Below, one piece after another: positions 10,680 through 21,343 of a stretch of 64,000 nt of DNA. Source of the stretch: Verticillium longisporum (Eukaryota > Ascomycota > Sordariomycetes > Glomerellales > Plectosphaerellaceae). A program made the position numbers and the translations under genes. Location: assembly GCA_019188255.1 (NCBI GenBank), contig JAETXT010000006.1, forward strand, positions 1,178,001 to 1,242,000, written 5' to 3'. How positions within the stretch are numbered: position 1 is the first letter of the stretch; every line of letters begins with the position of its first letter. The notes beneath the pieces are model-generated. The model saw only the letters and a program-made list of their open reading frames with translations, was not told the DNA's origin and ran no database searches.

Positions 10680-11625
10680 GCTGTGGTGCGGAATGAATCT
10701 GGAAACGGACGAAATCAGGCTGGAGAAGAATGAAGAGAAGGGAGATTGGACATTTCGAGGGCGACCACTGCTCACACATTCGGTGGGGATGGGGTTTTTA
10801 CCCCCCATTTTACGAGCGAGCCACGCCATTCCCGAGGTGCATTGGCAATGGGCGAACCATGGTGCCCAGGAACGAGGGGGTGGATCCCTGGTACGTACTG
10901 TATCTGCCAATGTAAATTTACTGATTAGGTAATCCACTTCCCTGCACCCAGATCGCACCAGAACTAGCTTGCCCGTGCCGTCGTGGCGGCAAGCGCCCTG
11001 GGCGCGGCCTCTACGAGCGGCAGACGTGTAGCAGTAGTTCAACATCTTACCAATGTCCTGGAAGTGCGCTCGCATCCAGTCGCATGACGGCCGAATGGCC
11101 TTTCTCCCCTCTATCATCGTGGCTGTACCATTGGAAGCATCGAAGGAGCCTCACGGTCATGCATACACATACTACAGTCACACGTCGTGACAAGGGTTAG
11201 CCGCGCGGCTGGCTCTGAGGCCTAGCGGCCTGGTCTTGTCAACCTTGATCGAACTGTCTGTCGCCTAGTTGCAATGCCCGCCGACAGGTTAACCGCAAAT
11301 CAAGGTACGCCAGCCCTCATCTCCTCCTATTTATAGCATTCTGTTAACGTTGGCATTCAGAAAAAGTAATGGCTTTGCAGGCTGCCGCAGCACAAGGTAG
11401 GACCTGTCTTGAAAGTGTATAAAGGCGCCATGAAGCTGTCATTTTTTGTAGTTCTTGTCGTCCACACCAACTCATCTTGCCTCATTTCTCGGTCTCGGGA
11501 TATTGCTCAGAAATCTACTCGCATTCGAACCATCTAGTAAGCCTTAACTCCTCAAGGTGACATTGCATTGCTGACGGGGTTTTTTCTGAACCCAAAGGAC
11601 ATCCAGCCGATCTACGGATGAGACC
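10680..11625. other. Intergenic, divergent promoters
   Basis: Separates the minus-strand phosphotransferase gene from the plus-strand gene at 11626. A TATA-like TATAAA occurs near 11418, about 200 bases before the plus-strand ATG. No other gene is supported. Confidence 0.4.
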
Positions 11626-12153
11626 ATGGCACCGCGACAGATTGCTTTGTCGTTGTATCATCGAGATCGCTTCTCTCAAGGACGCATGCGACGTACCTTT
11701 GGCTATGAGGCTTACCACTGGGCCATTATTGTCATGCCTGAGCAGAGTCAAGGACGAGACTGCTGGACCTTCGAAGCGACCGACGCAAGTGAAATCAACC
11801 CTGTCACGTTCCGAATGAATAATTCAACCATGGACTGGTGGCTCCGAGACAAGCCCAACGTCGACCCTGAGCTCAGTTCCAAACTTCTCGGAATCGTGCT
11901 TCTCGGACAGACACCTGATGGGCTGTCGTTTCCTGAGATGCTGGGCGTCATGACTGGTGTTCCTCTGCCCGTCAAGAACATGAACCCACAGCAGAGCTGC
12001 GTAACTTGGGCTGAGAACGCCATTCAGGCCCTCCAGAGCCGAGGATGGATATGGGGTTTCGACATGAATCAGTTCAAGGATTGGGCGGTCGGTTATGCCG
12101 ACGAAAGGATGAAGAAGGATTCGAGGCAGCCAAAATTTATCCAGTACCGTTAG
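11626..12153 (+). CDS. Small conserved-looking fungal protein (DUF6914-like?)
   Basis: Single exon of 175 residues with good coding character. The N-terminal part, YEAYHWAIIVMP followed by GRDCWTFEATD, resembles fungal proteins that start with a 'YHW..ii.p' strand and a short turn. I associate these with the DUF6914 group, with low certainty. Later blocks include GIVLLGQTPDG and CVTWAENAIQALQSRGWIW, with one conserved-looking Cys. No signal peptide, membrane helix or catalytic motif is visible. Function unknown. The ATG at 11626 is chosen because the ATG at 11618 is in another frame. Confidence 0.6.
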   Translation: MAPRQIALSLYHRDRFSQGRMRRTFGYEAYHWAIIVMPEQSQGRDCWTFEATDASEINPVTFRMNNSTMDWWLRDKPNVDPELSSKLLGIVLLGQTPDGLSFPEMLGVMTGVPLPVKNMNPQQSCVTWAENAIQALQSRGWIWGFDMNQFKDWAVGYADERMKKDSRQPKFIQYR

Positions 12154-14190
12154 GCCTAGTTACAAGGCCGGTCGATGCATCGAGCTCTTCCATCGTTTGG
12201 ATCAATGTATGCTTATCATGGGCCCTGTGGTACGACAAGTGATTGGGTTGTCCTCGGGGGGCAGGCATGCTAGCTGCGGGACAGCTGCTGATCCAGGTTT
12301 CAATCTACTGTAAGAGTGAGTGCAGTGCGCTCTCATACCTTCTCATGAGCAATATATCCCATTTCGCACATTATTTGTGCAGAAATATCTCCATCAGGGA
12401 TCTAGATAGGCTGTCAAAGTTAGGCTCTTCTGTGAAGAGGCAGGACGCCTCCTTTAATGTTCGCTTCGCCAAAGCATCCTGACCTACTTTAACTGAGCCG
12501 CTTTGGGGCCGACCGTAATTGTACGATTCGGCGTTTCGAATTGCAGTCTCGTGCTTGACTTTTGAGCTGATCAACTAACTGAGCTTGTAGATCTCTCCTC
12601 CTTCTTTCGGAAATGTTTTGCCACCGTCATTCACCGAATGCAAGATCTCATGAAGAAATGTCGATGCCGTGGGTTGGATATCCTCAACCTGTGGTATGCC
12701 ATCGCTCGTGAATATGTGCTCAACTGATGATGCACTACGGCCACGAGACTTGAGCCACAGACAATCAGGACAGTGTGACACCCATAGAGTGTGTATATAG
12801 GGTGCATACAAGAGAAGCTAGAAACACGAGGTTCAACTGACGAGCTAGCACGAGCCCGGCCAGGGACCTCGCTGCCGTTGGTTAATATGGTTGAAAGTCG
12901 TGTGCTGAGCTAACAGCGCTGCCTGTATTTGTCTTCATTTTGAAAGATTCTTGCTGGAGGACATATCAAATTCGCACCCATGTTGTATGCAGGAATGGTT
13001 CTGCCATTTAGGTCGCTAGATGTTCGGCTCGCTAATATTGCTGAAGCGGGGAAACCGCGCCGCGAAAACACATTGCTTGCCAGTCAAACTTGTTTGCAAA
13101 AGTGTAATATGGCGTCTGTGAAACATGGTGCCGGTGCTTGGAAGAATTGATGATCGTAACACGAGGAGCTACCTTGTAGGTTCCTTCCAGCTGAATCATG
13201 ATCATCCGACTCGTATGCTGGAGCGAAGAAGTGGATACTTGCTAGCCAAAAGGCTGCCTAGCTAGCTGCGCAAGAGAAGTGACTCCATGTACCATGTCTT
13301 GACACGATATGTGGACAAAGTAGAATTGTCGCATTTCCCTGCTGCCTAAAGTAGGTAGCATGGTGGAGTTTGTTTGTCACCAGCTTTCGGCGGAACACTC
13401 CCACTGAGATTTGCTTCACTACAAACCACCCGTCCCGCTCCTCCTCCTATAAAGAGCGACACCTCGTTGAGCCTGAACTACTGTTGTGAACCAGGTGGTT
13501 CATCAAAGCAGAAACTCCAGGAACAACGTGGTAAACTGATTTTAGATGCCAATCTTCAGACCGGCGATCACTCAGTTCCTCAGCGTGATTTCCTCCTATC
13601 TCGAGACGAACAAGGACATGACTGGCCATTGCGACGTGGAACACATTATACGTGGTCTGTGCCCCATCGTCCCAGCACTTTCCACCATGGCTACTGATTC
13701 CACCGAGACTATTACAGGACTACAACACAATCCCACTCACAGTCCTCACCAATTCGGCGTGTAGATATCAACACACACAGACAGGCCACTCCACTCGCCG
13801 TTGCGAAGCTGACCTGGCTATCTACCTTATATCACCTCCTGACTGCATACATCTCTCACTCCAGCCACGGAACCATCCAGATCGAGGCGCTCTTGCCTGG
13901 ACAGCACTCTCTCCGGGGCAGACTCCTCAGGCGGCACCTTCCTCACAGGCTGTGGTGTCTCCTTCCCAGTCTGACGCAATGACTCATAATCAGGTGATTC
14001 AGAAATTTGAAAGACCATACTTTTACTCAGGAAGGGACTCTAACTCATGCCACAGAAAATATTTTCCCAAGAAGCTTCAGAAGCCAAGTCGCCTCTGTCG
14101 ACTTTTCTCTCACACTATAAAACCCTCCTCTGATCGGAATTACAATTCAGCACTCTTTTCAACAGGCTGTTTCATCAGAGCACAGAAGAA
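12154..14190. other. Gene-poor region upstream of the helicase remnant
   Basis: About 2 kb with many short frames and no recognisable family. The right part (13400-14190) may hold the decayed 5' end of the helicase pseudogene, since its sequence is GC-richer and has several overlapping frames. No motif there could be tied to helicase domains. Confidence 0.4.
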
Positions 14191-16810
14191 ATGGTGGCAT
14201 CTCGGATGACTCTGGTGCCTTCGAAAACCCCGAGGAGAATGATGAAGACTCGAGCCGGTGGAGCTGAGTACATTCAATGTCGACGAGGAGACTCAGAACC
14301 TCGTAGAGGAAGAAGAGGCCATCACTGGCGAGAAGAGAGACCGGGGTCCTATGCCCAGGAATTACGAGGGCCAGCAGTGCGAGTTGGCCATCAAAGGTGG
14401 GCATTTTCACTGGCTGTTGGCAGTTGAGTGCTACCAGGTCAAGAACATCGCCTCCAAGCGGCATCAGCTGGCCACTCAAATTGACAAGGACGCCACACTT
14501 TTCGTCTCTGCGACACCTTGACTCAATTCTACTGGGGAATTCCTCGGGTACGCAGACATGATTTGGCAGCAGTCTTGGCCATTTCGGTTCGACCCCCGCC
14601 GGGATAGACATCCAGCCTCAGATGCTTTTCGCCCCTGAGGTTGTCAGCAAACTTTAGCTGATCCCGAACGCGACAACAACGTCTGGGAGAAGATCGATCT
14701 CGCGCGCCTTCTGAGTTTCGGTTCTGCCAAAATGGCAAAACCAAAACAAGACGCCAAGGGCTGCGAAAAGGCATGATGAATATGTCAAGGCGCTCATGGA
14801 CCAACACATGCCCTTGTTCTTGCTGAATCCGAAGCTCGTGGAATCTTTTGGTAGCGTCGTCCAGTGGTGTCGAATTTGCCCACATGGCTGTGGGTTGCAT
14901 GATGGACATCTTGCAGATACGCCGGGGAATGTTGGATCCGCTCACACTCCCGAATAGTAAAGTCTGTCACCCTGAGGATGGTATTCTTATCATCGAGGTA
15001 TGCCGTTTTGAGTTGGGCATGCGCGCGGACAGAAAGCCTGTTGTGAGAAACGTTTTGAGCTCGTTACACGAGAACATGACGCCCACCATGTCAAAGATGG
15101 CACAGCACACTGGCCGTGGATCGGTCACAGGGTCTTCAGGGATGATGATACACCCTGGAATGTACAGGCGTGCCATGCTGATCGGCACGGATGTTCGGAA
15201 ACAGATCCTTACGCATCCGTCAGTCAGATGCATGAAACTTCTGGGGGACATGGAGGCCATGTACAATGTCATGAAGTCTGATGGTTATCATTCTGACAAG
15301 GGCAAGAAGACCGTCACGACTGCCGATGTCGAATTGGGGCAGCCTCCTGAGTTCCAAGGTCTTCTGACGAGCTAGCAGGCGCGGAAGAAAGCCGCAGAGG
15401 CAGAGAAGCAGAGACCGGAGACAGCGGCCGCCATCGCTGAGATGAATCGCGTGGCCCTGAACGACCATACGGGTGGTCTCCACTGGTACTTTTACCATAC
15501 TCGCCCAACTGACGAGTTCTCGTTCCCATCAGATCGCCTAGAGATATTACGGTATGCCGTCAACAAATCGCTGAAGTATGCATGCACATTGGCCATGACG
15601 CTACGTTGCCAGCAGAAGCAAGAACGACTGTTGGTCATTGTGAACAACACCCCTGGCTCCGCAGTAAGTGCCTCCAGATGTTCCTTCATTTTGGGCTTCA
15701 AGCTTCATCCCCTCTCAATGAACACGCGAGCTGACCACATTGCAGAACGATCAAAGCAATCTCGACTGTGGCTGACCTCAGAACCCTGAGCATCAAGAGC
15801 TCCCACAAAGCTCCCGAGCGTGAGGATGCCATCAATCAAATCAACAGTCCAGACTCCAAGGCCGATGTGTTGATCACCAGCGGCAGGCTTTCCGCCTTTG
15901 GTGTGAATTATCACAATACTTTTCAAAACGACATCCTATTGAAGGCCACGGAGAACACAGCAACCGAAATCCAGATGGAGGGTCGCCTGTGGCGCATTGG
16001 TCAATCTCATTGTCCGGTCCGTTCCCCATCGTCCGGTCCGTTCCTCGTCGTCCAGTCCATTCCTCCTTGTCCGGTCTGTTACTCATTGTCCAGTCCACAG
16101 TCCAGTGCTCATTGTCCGGTCTGTTTCCGATTATGCAATGGATTTTCCTCCACTAATAAGACTTTTATGACAGGCGGATAGAGTATCAACAGCTGAGAAA
16201 AGTCGCGGAAATCGTCGTAGCGCGAGCGCCAATTGATCGGCGCATCGAGGGCGAGCAGCTAACTATCTGCGCCTTCGAGATCATGGCTACATACCTGGGT
16301 TATCTTTGCAATCGGCATCCTCGCAAGGGTGCCGAGTGGTATAATTATGACAGTCAAAAGATGACGGATCTCGGTGAGCTTTACTCGGCCATCGCAAGAA
16401 CAATGATCCTGCGTCCCGATCGTTTCTGCAACATGACGCCCCAGTTCAGCAGAGAGCTTGCTGTGAGCTAGAAGCTCGGCATGGAGTTCTCTCGAGGGGT
16501 GATGGCGGGGGAAGCACCCATAATACCAGCCGAGGACCACATCGAGTTGGACGGCGACCCGGGTATTCAGCTAGAATTCCACGAGCCAGAGGAGTGGGAT
16601 GACCATTCCCGAGCACCGAACACAGGGGACACCAACCTGGGTGACGTGGAACTGGGACAGCGGGATGAAGAGGAGATTGTTGAAGAGGAAAGCTCGGCTA
16701 CAGCAGATGATCCGATGGAGGTGGATGTGGATGAGACGCCGACTAAGGGGCCAGGAAAGCGGAAGAGAGGACGTGGAAGACTAATACTCAGTAGTATATT
16801 CAGGAGCTGA
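14191..16810 (+). pseudogene. Decayed SNF2-family helicase gene
   Basis: Fragments of one superfamily-2 ATPase run left to right with stops and frame changes. At 14430-14520 a motif II/III region reads YQVKNIASK then DATLFVSATP and hits a stop, followed in frame by GEFLGYADMIW. At 15442-15663 and 15746-16015, joined by an 83-nt-range intron (GTAAGT...TTGCAG), lies the C-terminal helicase lobe: SSHKAPEREDAINQI, ADVLITSGRLSAFGVNYH, and motif VI ENTATEIQMEGRLWRIGQ. A minisatellite follows directly, then RIEYQQLRKVAEI from about 16173. The frame then runs through a TAG at ~16470 into an acidic tail ending in KRKRGRGR at ~16790. The DEAH aspartate/glutamate pair is missing (the position reads ECYQ). 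Not expected to make a working enzyme. Confidence 0.65.
16007..16128. repeat. Degenerate ~19-bp minisatellite inside the helicase remnant
   Basis: About six imperfect copies of CATTGTCCGGTCCGTTCC (variants CATCGTCCGGTCCG, CGTCGTCCAGTCCA, CATTGTCCAGTCCA) follow immediately after the codons for WRIGQSH of helicase motif VI. It adds roughly 120 bp at a point where related helicases have only a dozen residues before the RIEYQ block. Confidence 0.75.
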
Positions 16811-17137
16811 AGCACTTTCATCAAAACATTGAATGGCGGGTTGAGTAGTGATCCATAAACATCATGACATGTTTTATCCAGGAGCTCAGAGGATAGGTCG
16901 ATGAGCATACTTCCCTCTGGAACTTGAGAGTCATAACATAGTATGCCTGGATGAAAGATGACTGGAATTCCTCTCAACAGCAAAATGGTCATGCCCGTTC
17001 CAAGGGCTTCCATCGAGTGATCTAGTAGTCTATGTATAATACTGAGGAGGGCTCCGCTGATAGCACTTAATATACTACTCAAGACTCAATGACCTTCCAG
17101 TCCGGAGACATCCTGGCGCGGGGCAAAAGTGCAATGC
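16811..17137. other. Short intergenic stretch
   Basis: Between the helicase tail and the zinc-finger gene. No gene or repeat seen. Confidence 0.35.
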
Positions 17138-18042
17138 CTATATAGAATTCTTTGCACTCGTTATCCCCTTTTTCGTTCCCTTATTAGGCGCCACAAGATC
17201 CAAATCCAACTCTGGATGCATGCGCTTGATGTGGTCGCGCCGGTTGCCCGGGGTTGTGAACGGTTTGCTGCCACGGTTGCAGCCTGAAGCAGGACATGTC
17301 TTCTCCCACGAGTCGTCGTGTGCCGTTATCTGGTGACTATAGAGAGCGCCATACGACTGATACATTGTGTCATCATCACCCCAGTCGTCGTGAGGACAGC
17401 GGCAGTTGGTCCATTTATGCATGTGAACCACATGTCAGTCTAGATTGTGTTTGGTGTCAAACTTCTGATTGCACTGCAAGCATTCGAATCGACGATCGGC
17501 CATTTTTTCGTTTCTTCAAACACAAGAATTGCTTTGTTGCGATATGTGCGCCTCAGCCGAGGCGGTAAGGCTGCATACATGTGGACAATTGAAAACCCAC
17601 AGCGTAGCTTCGTCGCGGTTCCATCAAGTGGTATGTGGGCCAAGAGGACATCACCAGGAACGCGATAAGTACAGTTCCGCAGGGAGATGTTGATGGTGGG
17701 AAGATGGTCGATAAAGGCCGCTGAATCGCCAACGAGAACCTCGGCATCAGCTCGCTGTTTCTTTAGGGCACGGTCAACTAGCACCTCATCCAAAGCGTCT
17801 TGGTGGGCTTCTTTAGTGCCCCCGGTCATCGCATCTACGAGATGCTGCATCTCAGCAGTCTCGTCCAAAGTCAGGCCGTCATCTGCCTCCAGGTAACTTT
17901 CCTTGTCGTCGTTGCCGTCTTGAAGTTGGTCTGGAGAGGAGTTGTCGGAAGCAAACTCGTCGAGCGCGGCTAAGCCCCGCCTGCGGTCGGCGCGATCCAA
18001 GCTCTGGCGCAGATTCCGAGATGCACGCCGGCGCGCGTTCAT
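17138..18042 (-). pseudogene. C2H2 zinc-finger protein gene with an internal stop
   Basis: Two adjacent minus-strand frames appear to be one gene. The N-terminal part (18042-17440, 200 residues) is acidic with NLRQSLDRADRRRGL and no known domain. In another frame from 17503, FECLQCNQKFDTKHNLD starts a C2H2 finger. It then meets TGA at 17437-17435 where a tryptophan (TGG) would be expected. The next codons, HVVHMHKWTNCRCPHDDW, complete the finger and lead to a second Cys/His cluster (CPASGCNRGS, TTPGNRRDHIKRMHPE). A G-to-A change would explain the stop. The frame change between halves may be an intron or a second lesion. Probable DNA-binding protein, now broken. Confidence 0.5.
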
Positions 18043-18698
18043 ACCTGTGTCTTTGAGACCCTAGTCGTCACATGCTTCGTCCACTTCTGCTCTTCTCAAG
18101 AACTCTTTCTTGGAAGGGGGGACAGATCCGGGGTTGCGAACTTGAGCTGAGTTGATACTTGGAAGGGTGGCGGGTTGTTGACCACGGCGGTCCTCATGTG
18201 TTCTGGGTTCGGTCCAAGATACTCCTTGGTGTCACCAATGTGTGCTGTGGCGGTGCTGTGGCCAGCGGCCACACAAGCACGCTCAATGACTCGGGGCGAG
18301 TGGTCCGCAGCGGCATGCGCTGAATGGAAATGTGGCCCCTGTGACTGTCGTGAAATACAGGCACGAGTCTGCCGCGGAAGTTGACTTCGCAGGCACACAG
18401 GATACCCCAGCTTAAGGAATTCCATAGAACAGCATGTCCGGGCCGACGGGATATGCTCTGTCGAAGTGTCGTATCTGTCTTTTCAGGGACGGCGCCGACT
18501 CGAAGGGTATAAACGATCAACACCTGGATTGGGCACAGTACATTGTCCCTGCTATACTCGACTTCAACGAACTAAAGACGCGATGATTCACTGAATTGTA
18601 TCTATCAATGTCAGCTATCGTGTCCGATGCATCTGGTCAAGACGGACACAGTGAGCGTCGACGAGCAGATCGCATCTGGTGGCTCAGCTTAGGGTGTT
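18043..18698. other. Region upstream of the zinc-finger gene
   Basis: Overlapping short frames on both strands (18096-18540) with no family resemblance. It may include a lost 5' exon of the zinc-finger gene, but nothing in it proves this. Confidence 0.3.
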
Positions 18699-18885
18699 GA
18701 CCTCACTGCATGAAAACATGATAGTGCCCGCCATGTCGAAGATGGCACTGAACACTAACCATAGTATATTGCAGGATCTTCAGAGGTGACGATGGACCGG
18801 GTGATGTAGAGGCGTGCTATGTTGTATTGCGTGGCAAAGGTGCTTACAAGTAGATTCTTTCACATCCTTCAGTCGGATATGTTAA
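18699..18885 (+). pseudogene. Second, more decayed helicase fragment
   Basis: This stretch aligns by eye with 15060-15240 of the helicase remnant. Shared blocks include ATGAAAACATGA against ACGAGAACATGA, CGCCATGTCGAAGATGGCAC against CACCATGTCAAAGATGGCAC, and TGTAGAGGCGTGCTATG against TGTACAGGCGTGCCATG. Many C/T and G/A differences and several indels remove any open frame. It is a piece of a second copy of the same gene family in the same orientation. Confidence 0.55.
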
Positions 18886-19499
18886 GTACTGCCACAGTCA
18901 TAGCATGGGCAAGCACAATGCACCTATGTTTGGTGGACAGTAGGCAGGTGCCGCCAACATAGGTCTGCTAGGTACTTCCTACCCACTGCATATACCTGTA
19001 CCTCAATGACACCTGCCTGGTATGAATAGCTCGTGGCAGGTGTAGATTGTCAGTGGCATGAGAGCATGCTATTGCGCCTGCACATATGGCTCCATGCTTG
19101 CATGCCTGATCATTATATATATTCAAGAAGCAATAAAGATGTCCATGTTGAATACTACCTAGATATATTCATGGCCTTATGTATATAAGAAAATCACATC
19201 TGTGACATGTTTGATTAGAAATAGTTAGACATTGTAGCGGTCCTGGTCATTGTCCCGTACATGGAGTAGATTGCGTGCAGGGCCTTGCAAGCAAGGTTCA
19301 CAGATCATGATCAATAAATCAGCATGATAAACAGGTCTGTAACATGGTAGCAGGGTCATGAACGTCGTCATTTAATACACAGCTAAATGTGATGGTTACA
19401 AGAATCGAAACCCAAGCGCGACGCCAGCGCTAGTTGTCCAAGATGCAGCGACACCAGCAGTCGAAAATGCAAACAGAAAAAAGACTCCAGGCCACTCGC
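18886..19499. other. AT-leaning intergenic region
   Basis: No gene. Contains short repeats of the type GGCAGGTG/AGGTGCC near 18950-19030, and likely the 3' UTR of the sugar transporter close to 19499. Confidence 0.4.
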
Positions 19500-21279
19500 T
19501 TAAACCTGGTTGTCGCGACCACTGAACATGCCCTCGTGATGGCTCTCGCTAGGGCTGTCGTCATGCCTCTTCTCCTTCTCCACGTCGGACGACGTGTGGG
19601 CGACGCTGCCACGCGCTGCACTGGCGCGACGGAAGGTAGCCTCGTCGCGGGTCTCACGGGTGAGGTATCCGGGAGGCACCCACTTGTTGGAGTTCCAGGG
19701 CTTCACATCCTTCTGGCTGTACATACGGTCGACGTTCTCCAGCGAAAGACCGCGGGATTCGTAAAGGAAGAACCAGACGACAATCGCGCCTGCCAGGTTG
19801 CAGGCGACGAAGACGTAGCCAAAGGCATAGCCGATGCCGGCGTCGGCAAGAGGAGACAGGAACGCAATCATGAAGTTGCCGAGCCAGTTGCCAGCGGTAG
19901 CGAGCGAGGCCTGCTTGGCACGTGTGCGGACGGGGAAGGTCTCGCCAATGACGACCCAGCAGATGGGACCCCAAGTACTGCAATTGATTAGCACATGTAG
20001 ACTGACGTTGGTGGCAAAAGTGGACGTACCCGGCGAAAGAGGCAATGAACATGCAGGCCGAAACAATCATGACAATGCCAGTCGTGGAGTTGTTGTCGGG
20101 AGGCTGGGCGACACCGATCGAGGCAAAGACACAGAGCCACGCAGCCTGCCACAGACCACCGATGAAGAGCGGCCAGCGACGGCCGTACTTCTCGACCACG
20201 TAGAGGCCGTAGAAGGTGGTGACAACGTTGACGGCACCAAGGATGAGTTGAACGAGAATAGGGTCATCGACACCAGCCGACTCGAAGATGGTGGCGCCGT
20301 AGTAGAAGAAGTAATTGACACCAGTCCACTGCTGCAGGAAGTGGAGGGTCATGCCGAGGACGGTACGATAGACAAGCTTGGGCAGGCGTGCGGGACGGCC
20401 AGTGAAGCACTCCATCCATGAACCGACACCGACGCGAGATTCCTCCTCGAGAACCTTGTACATCTCGTTAATATCATCCTCGACGAGGGTATTGTGAGGG
20501 TCATCCTTCATGCCGCGAAGGCGGGCCAAGGACATGCGAGCGCCCTCCCAGTCGTGCCGGGCGGCGAGCCAACGGGGCGACTCGGGGACCATGAGGATAC
20601 CAATGCCGAGGGGCAGTGAGAATAAGATGCCGAGGCCGATGACGATGCGCCATGAGGCGTCTGAGGTCTGAATGTTGCGAACGCCGTAGTTGATAATGTT
20701 GGAAATGAGGATACCAATGGTGATGAGAAGCTGGTACGAGGCGACAACGGCACCACGGATCTGGCGCGGGGAGCACTCGGACTGGTACATGGGCACACCA
20801 ACAGACAGGTTACCAACACCGAGACCGGCGACGAAACGTCCCATCATCATGTGAACCCAGGTGTCCATGGCGGTGATTTGGATGATGTTGCCAGTGATGA
20901 AGATGCAGACGCCAAAGGTAAGAGACTTGCGACGGCCCCACCAGTCAGCCGTGTAGGCGCCGGAGAGAGCACCGATGAGGGTTCCGATGCTCATCAGAGA
21001 GACCATGAGGGACTGGATGATGGAGACCCAGGTCTTGATGCCGTCCTCGTCACGAGGGCCAGTGGGGGAGGGGGTGCGGAAGTGGGTGAAGAGAAGCATG
21101 GAGGAGATGTGGCCCGTGTCGTATCCGAAGAGGAAGCCGCCGATGCTGGTGATGACACCGAGCATGATCGACTCGATGCCCACCTCGGCGCCATTGACCT
21201 TGATGGATCTGGCTTGTCAGCAAGGAGGATCGCGTAGAGCAACACGAGGAGGAGATGGTGCGTACTTTGTGCCCAACAT
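19500..21279 (-). CDS. Monosaccharide transporter, MFS sugar porter family
   Basis: Predicted 12-helix hexose transporter of 556 residues, in three exons: 21279-21266, 21208-20030 and 19977-19500. The introns are 57 nt and 52 nt with GTACG donors. The first exon codes for only MLGT plus two bases; splicing gives KSIKVNGAEVGIESIM before GGFLFGYDTG. Family motifs are present: ADWWGRRKSL, MGRFVAGLGVG, PESPRWL, FLQQWTGVNYFFYYG, VEKYGRRWPL, WVVIGETFPVRTRAKQASLAT, and FFLYESRGLSLENVD. The cytoplasmic tail is ~80 residues, charged and Ser-rich. Closest in pattern to yeast-like hexose transporters with the NGAEVGIES start. Substrate (glucose or other hexose) is inferred from family only. Confidence 0.92.
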
Positions 21280-21295
21280 GGTGGGTAGTTAGTTG

Positions 21296-21343
21296 TGTTG
21301 TGTGATGGTCGAGTCTTGTTGTGTGATGGTCGAGTCTTGTTGT
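21296..21343. repeat. Two-copy 21-bp direct repeat in the transporter leader
   Basis: TGTTGTGTGATGGTCGAGTC-T occurs at 21296-21316 and again, identical, at 21317-21337, with a partial third copy starting at 21338. It lies directly upstream of the transporter ATG (21279, minus strand), in the probable 5' UTR or promoter. Confidence 0.8.

Noticed and set aside
10680..11117. 146-codon N-terminal extension of the APH-fold phosphotransferase
   Set aside because: Sequence is Cys/Arg/Trp-rich and unlike the family, which begins after the ATG at 10679.
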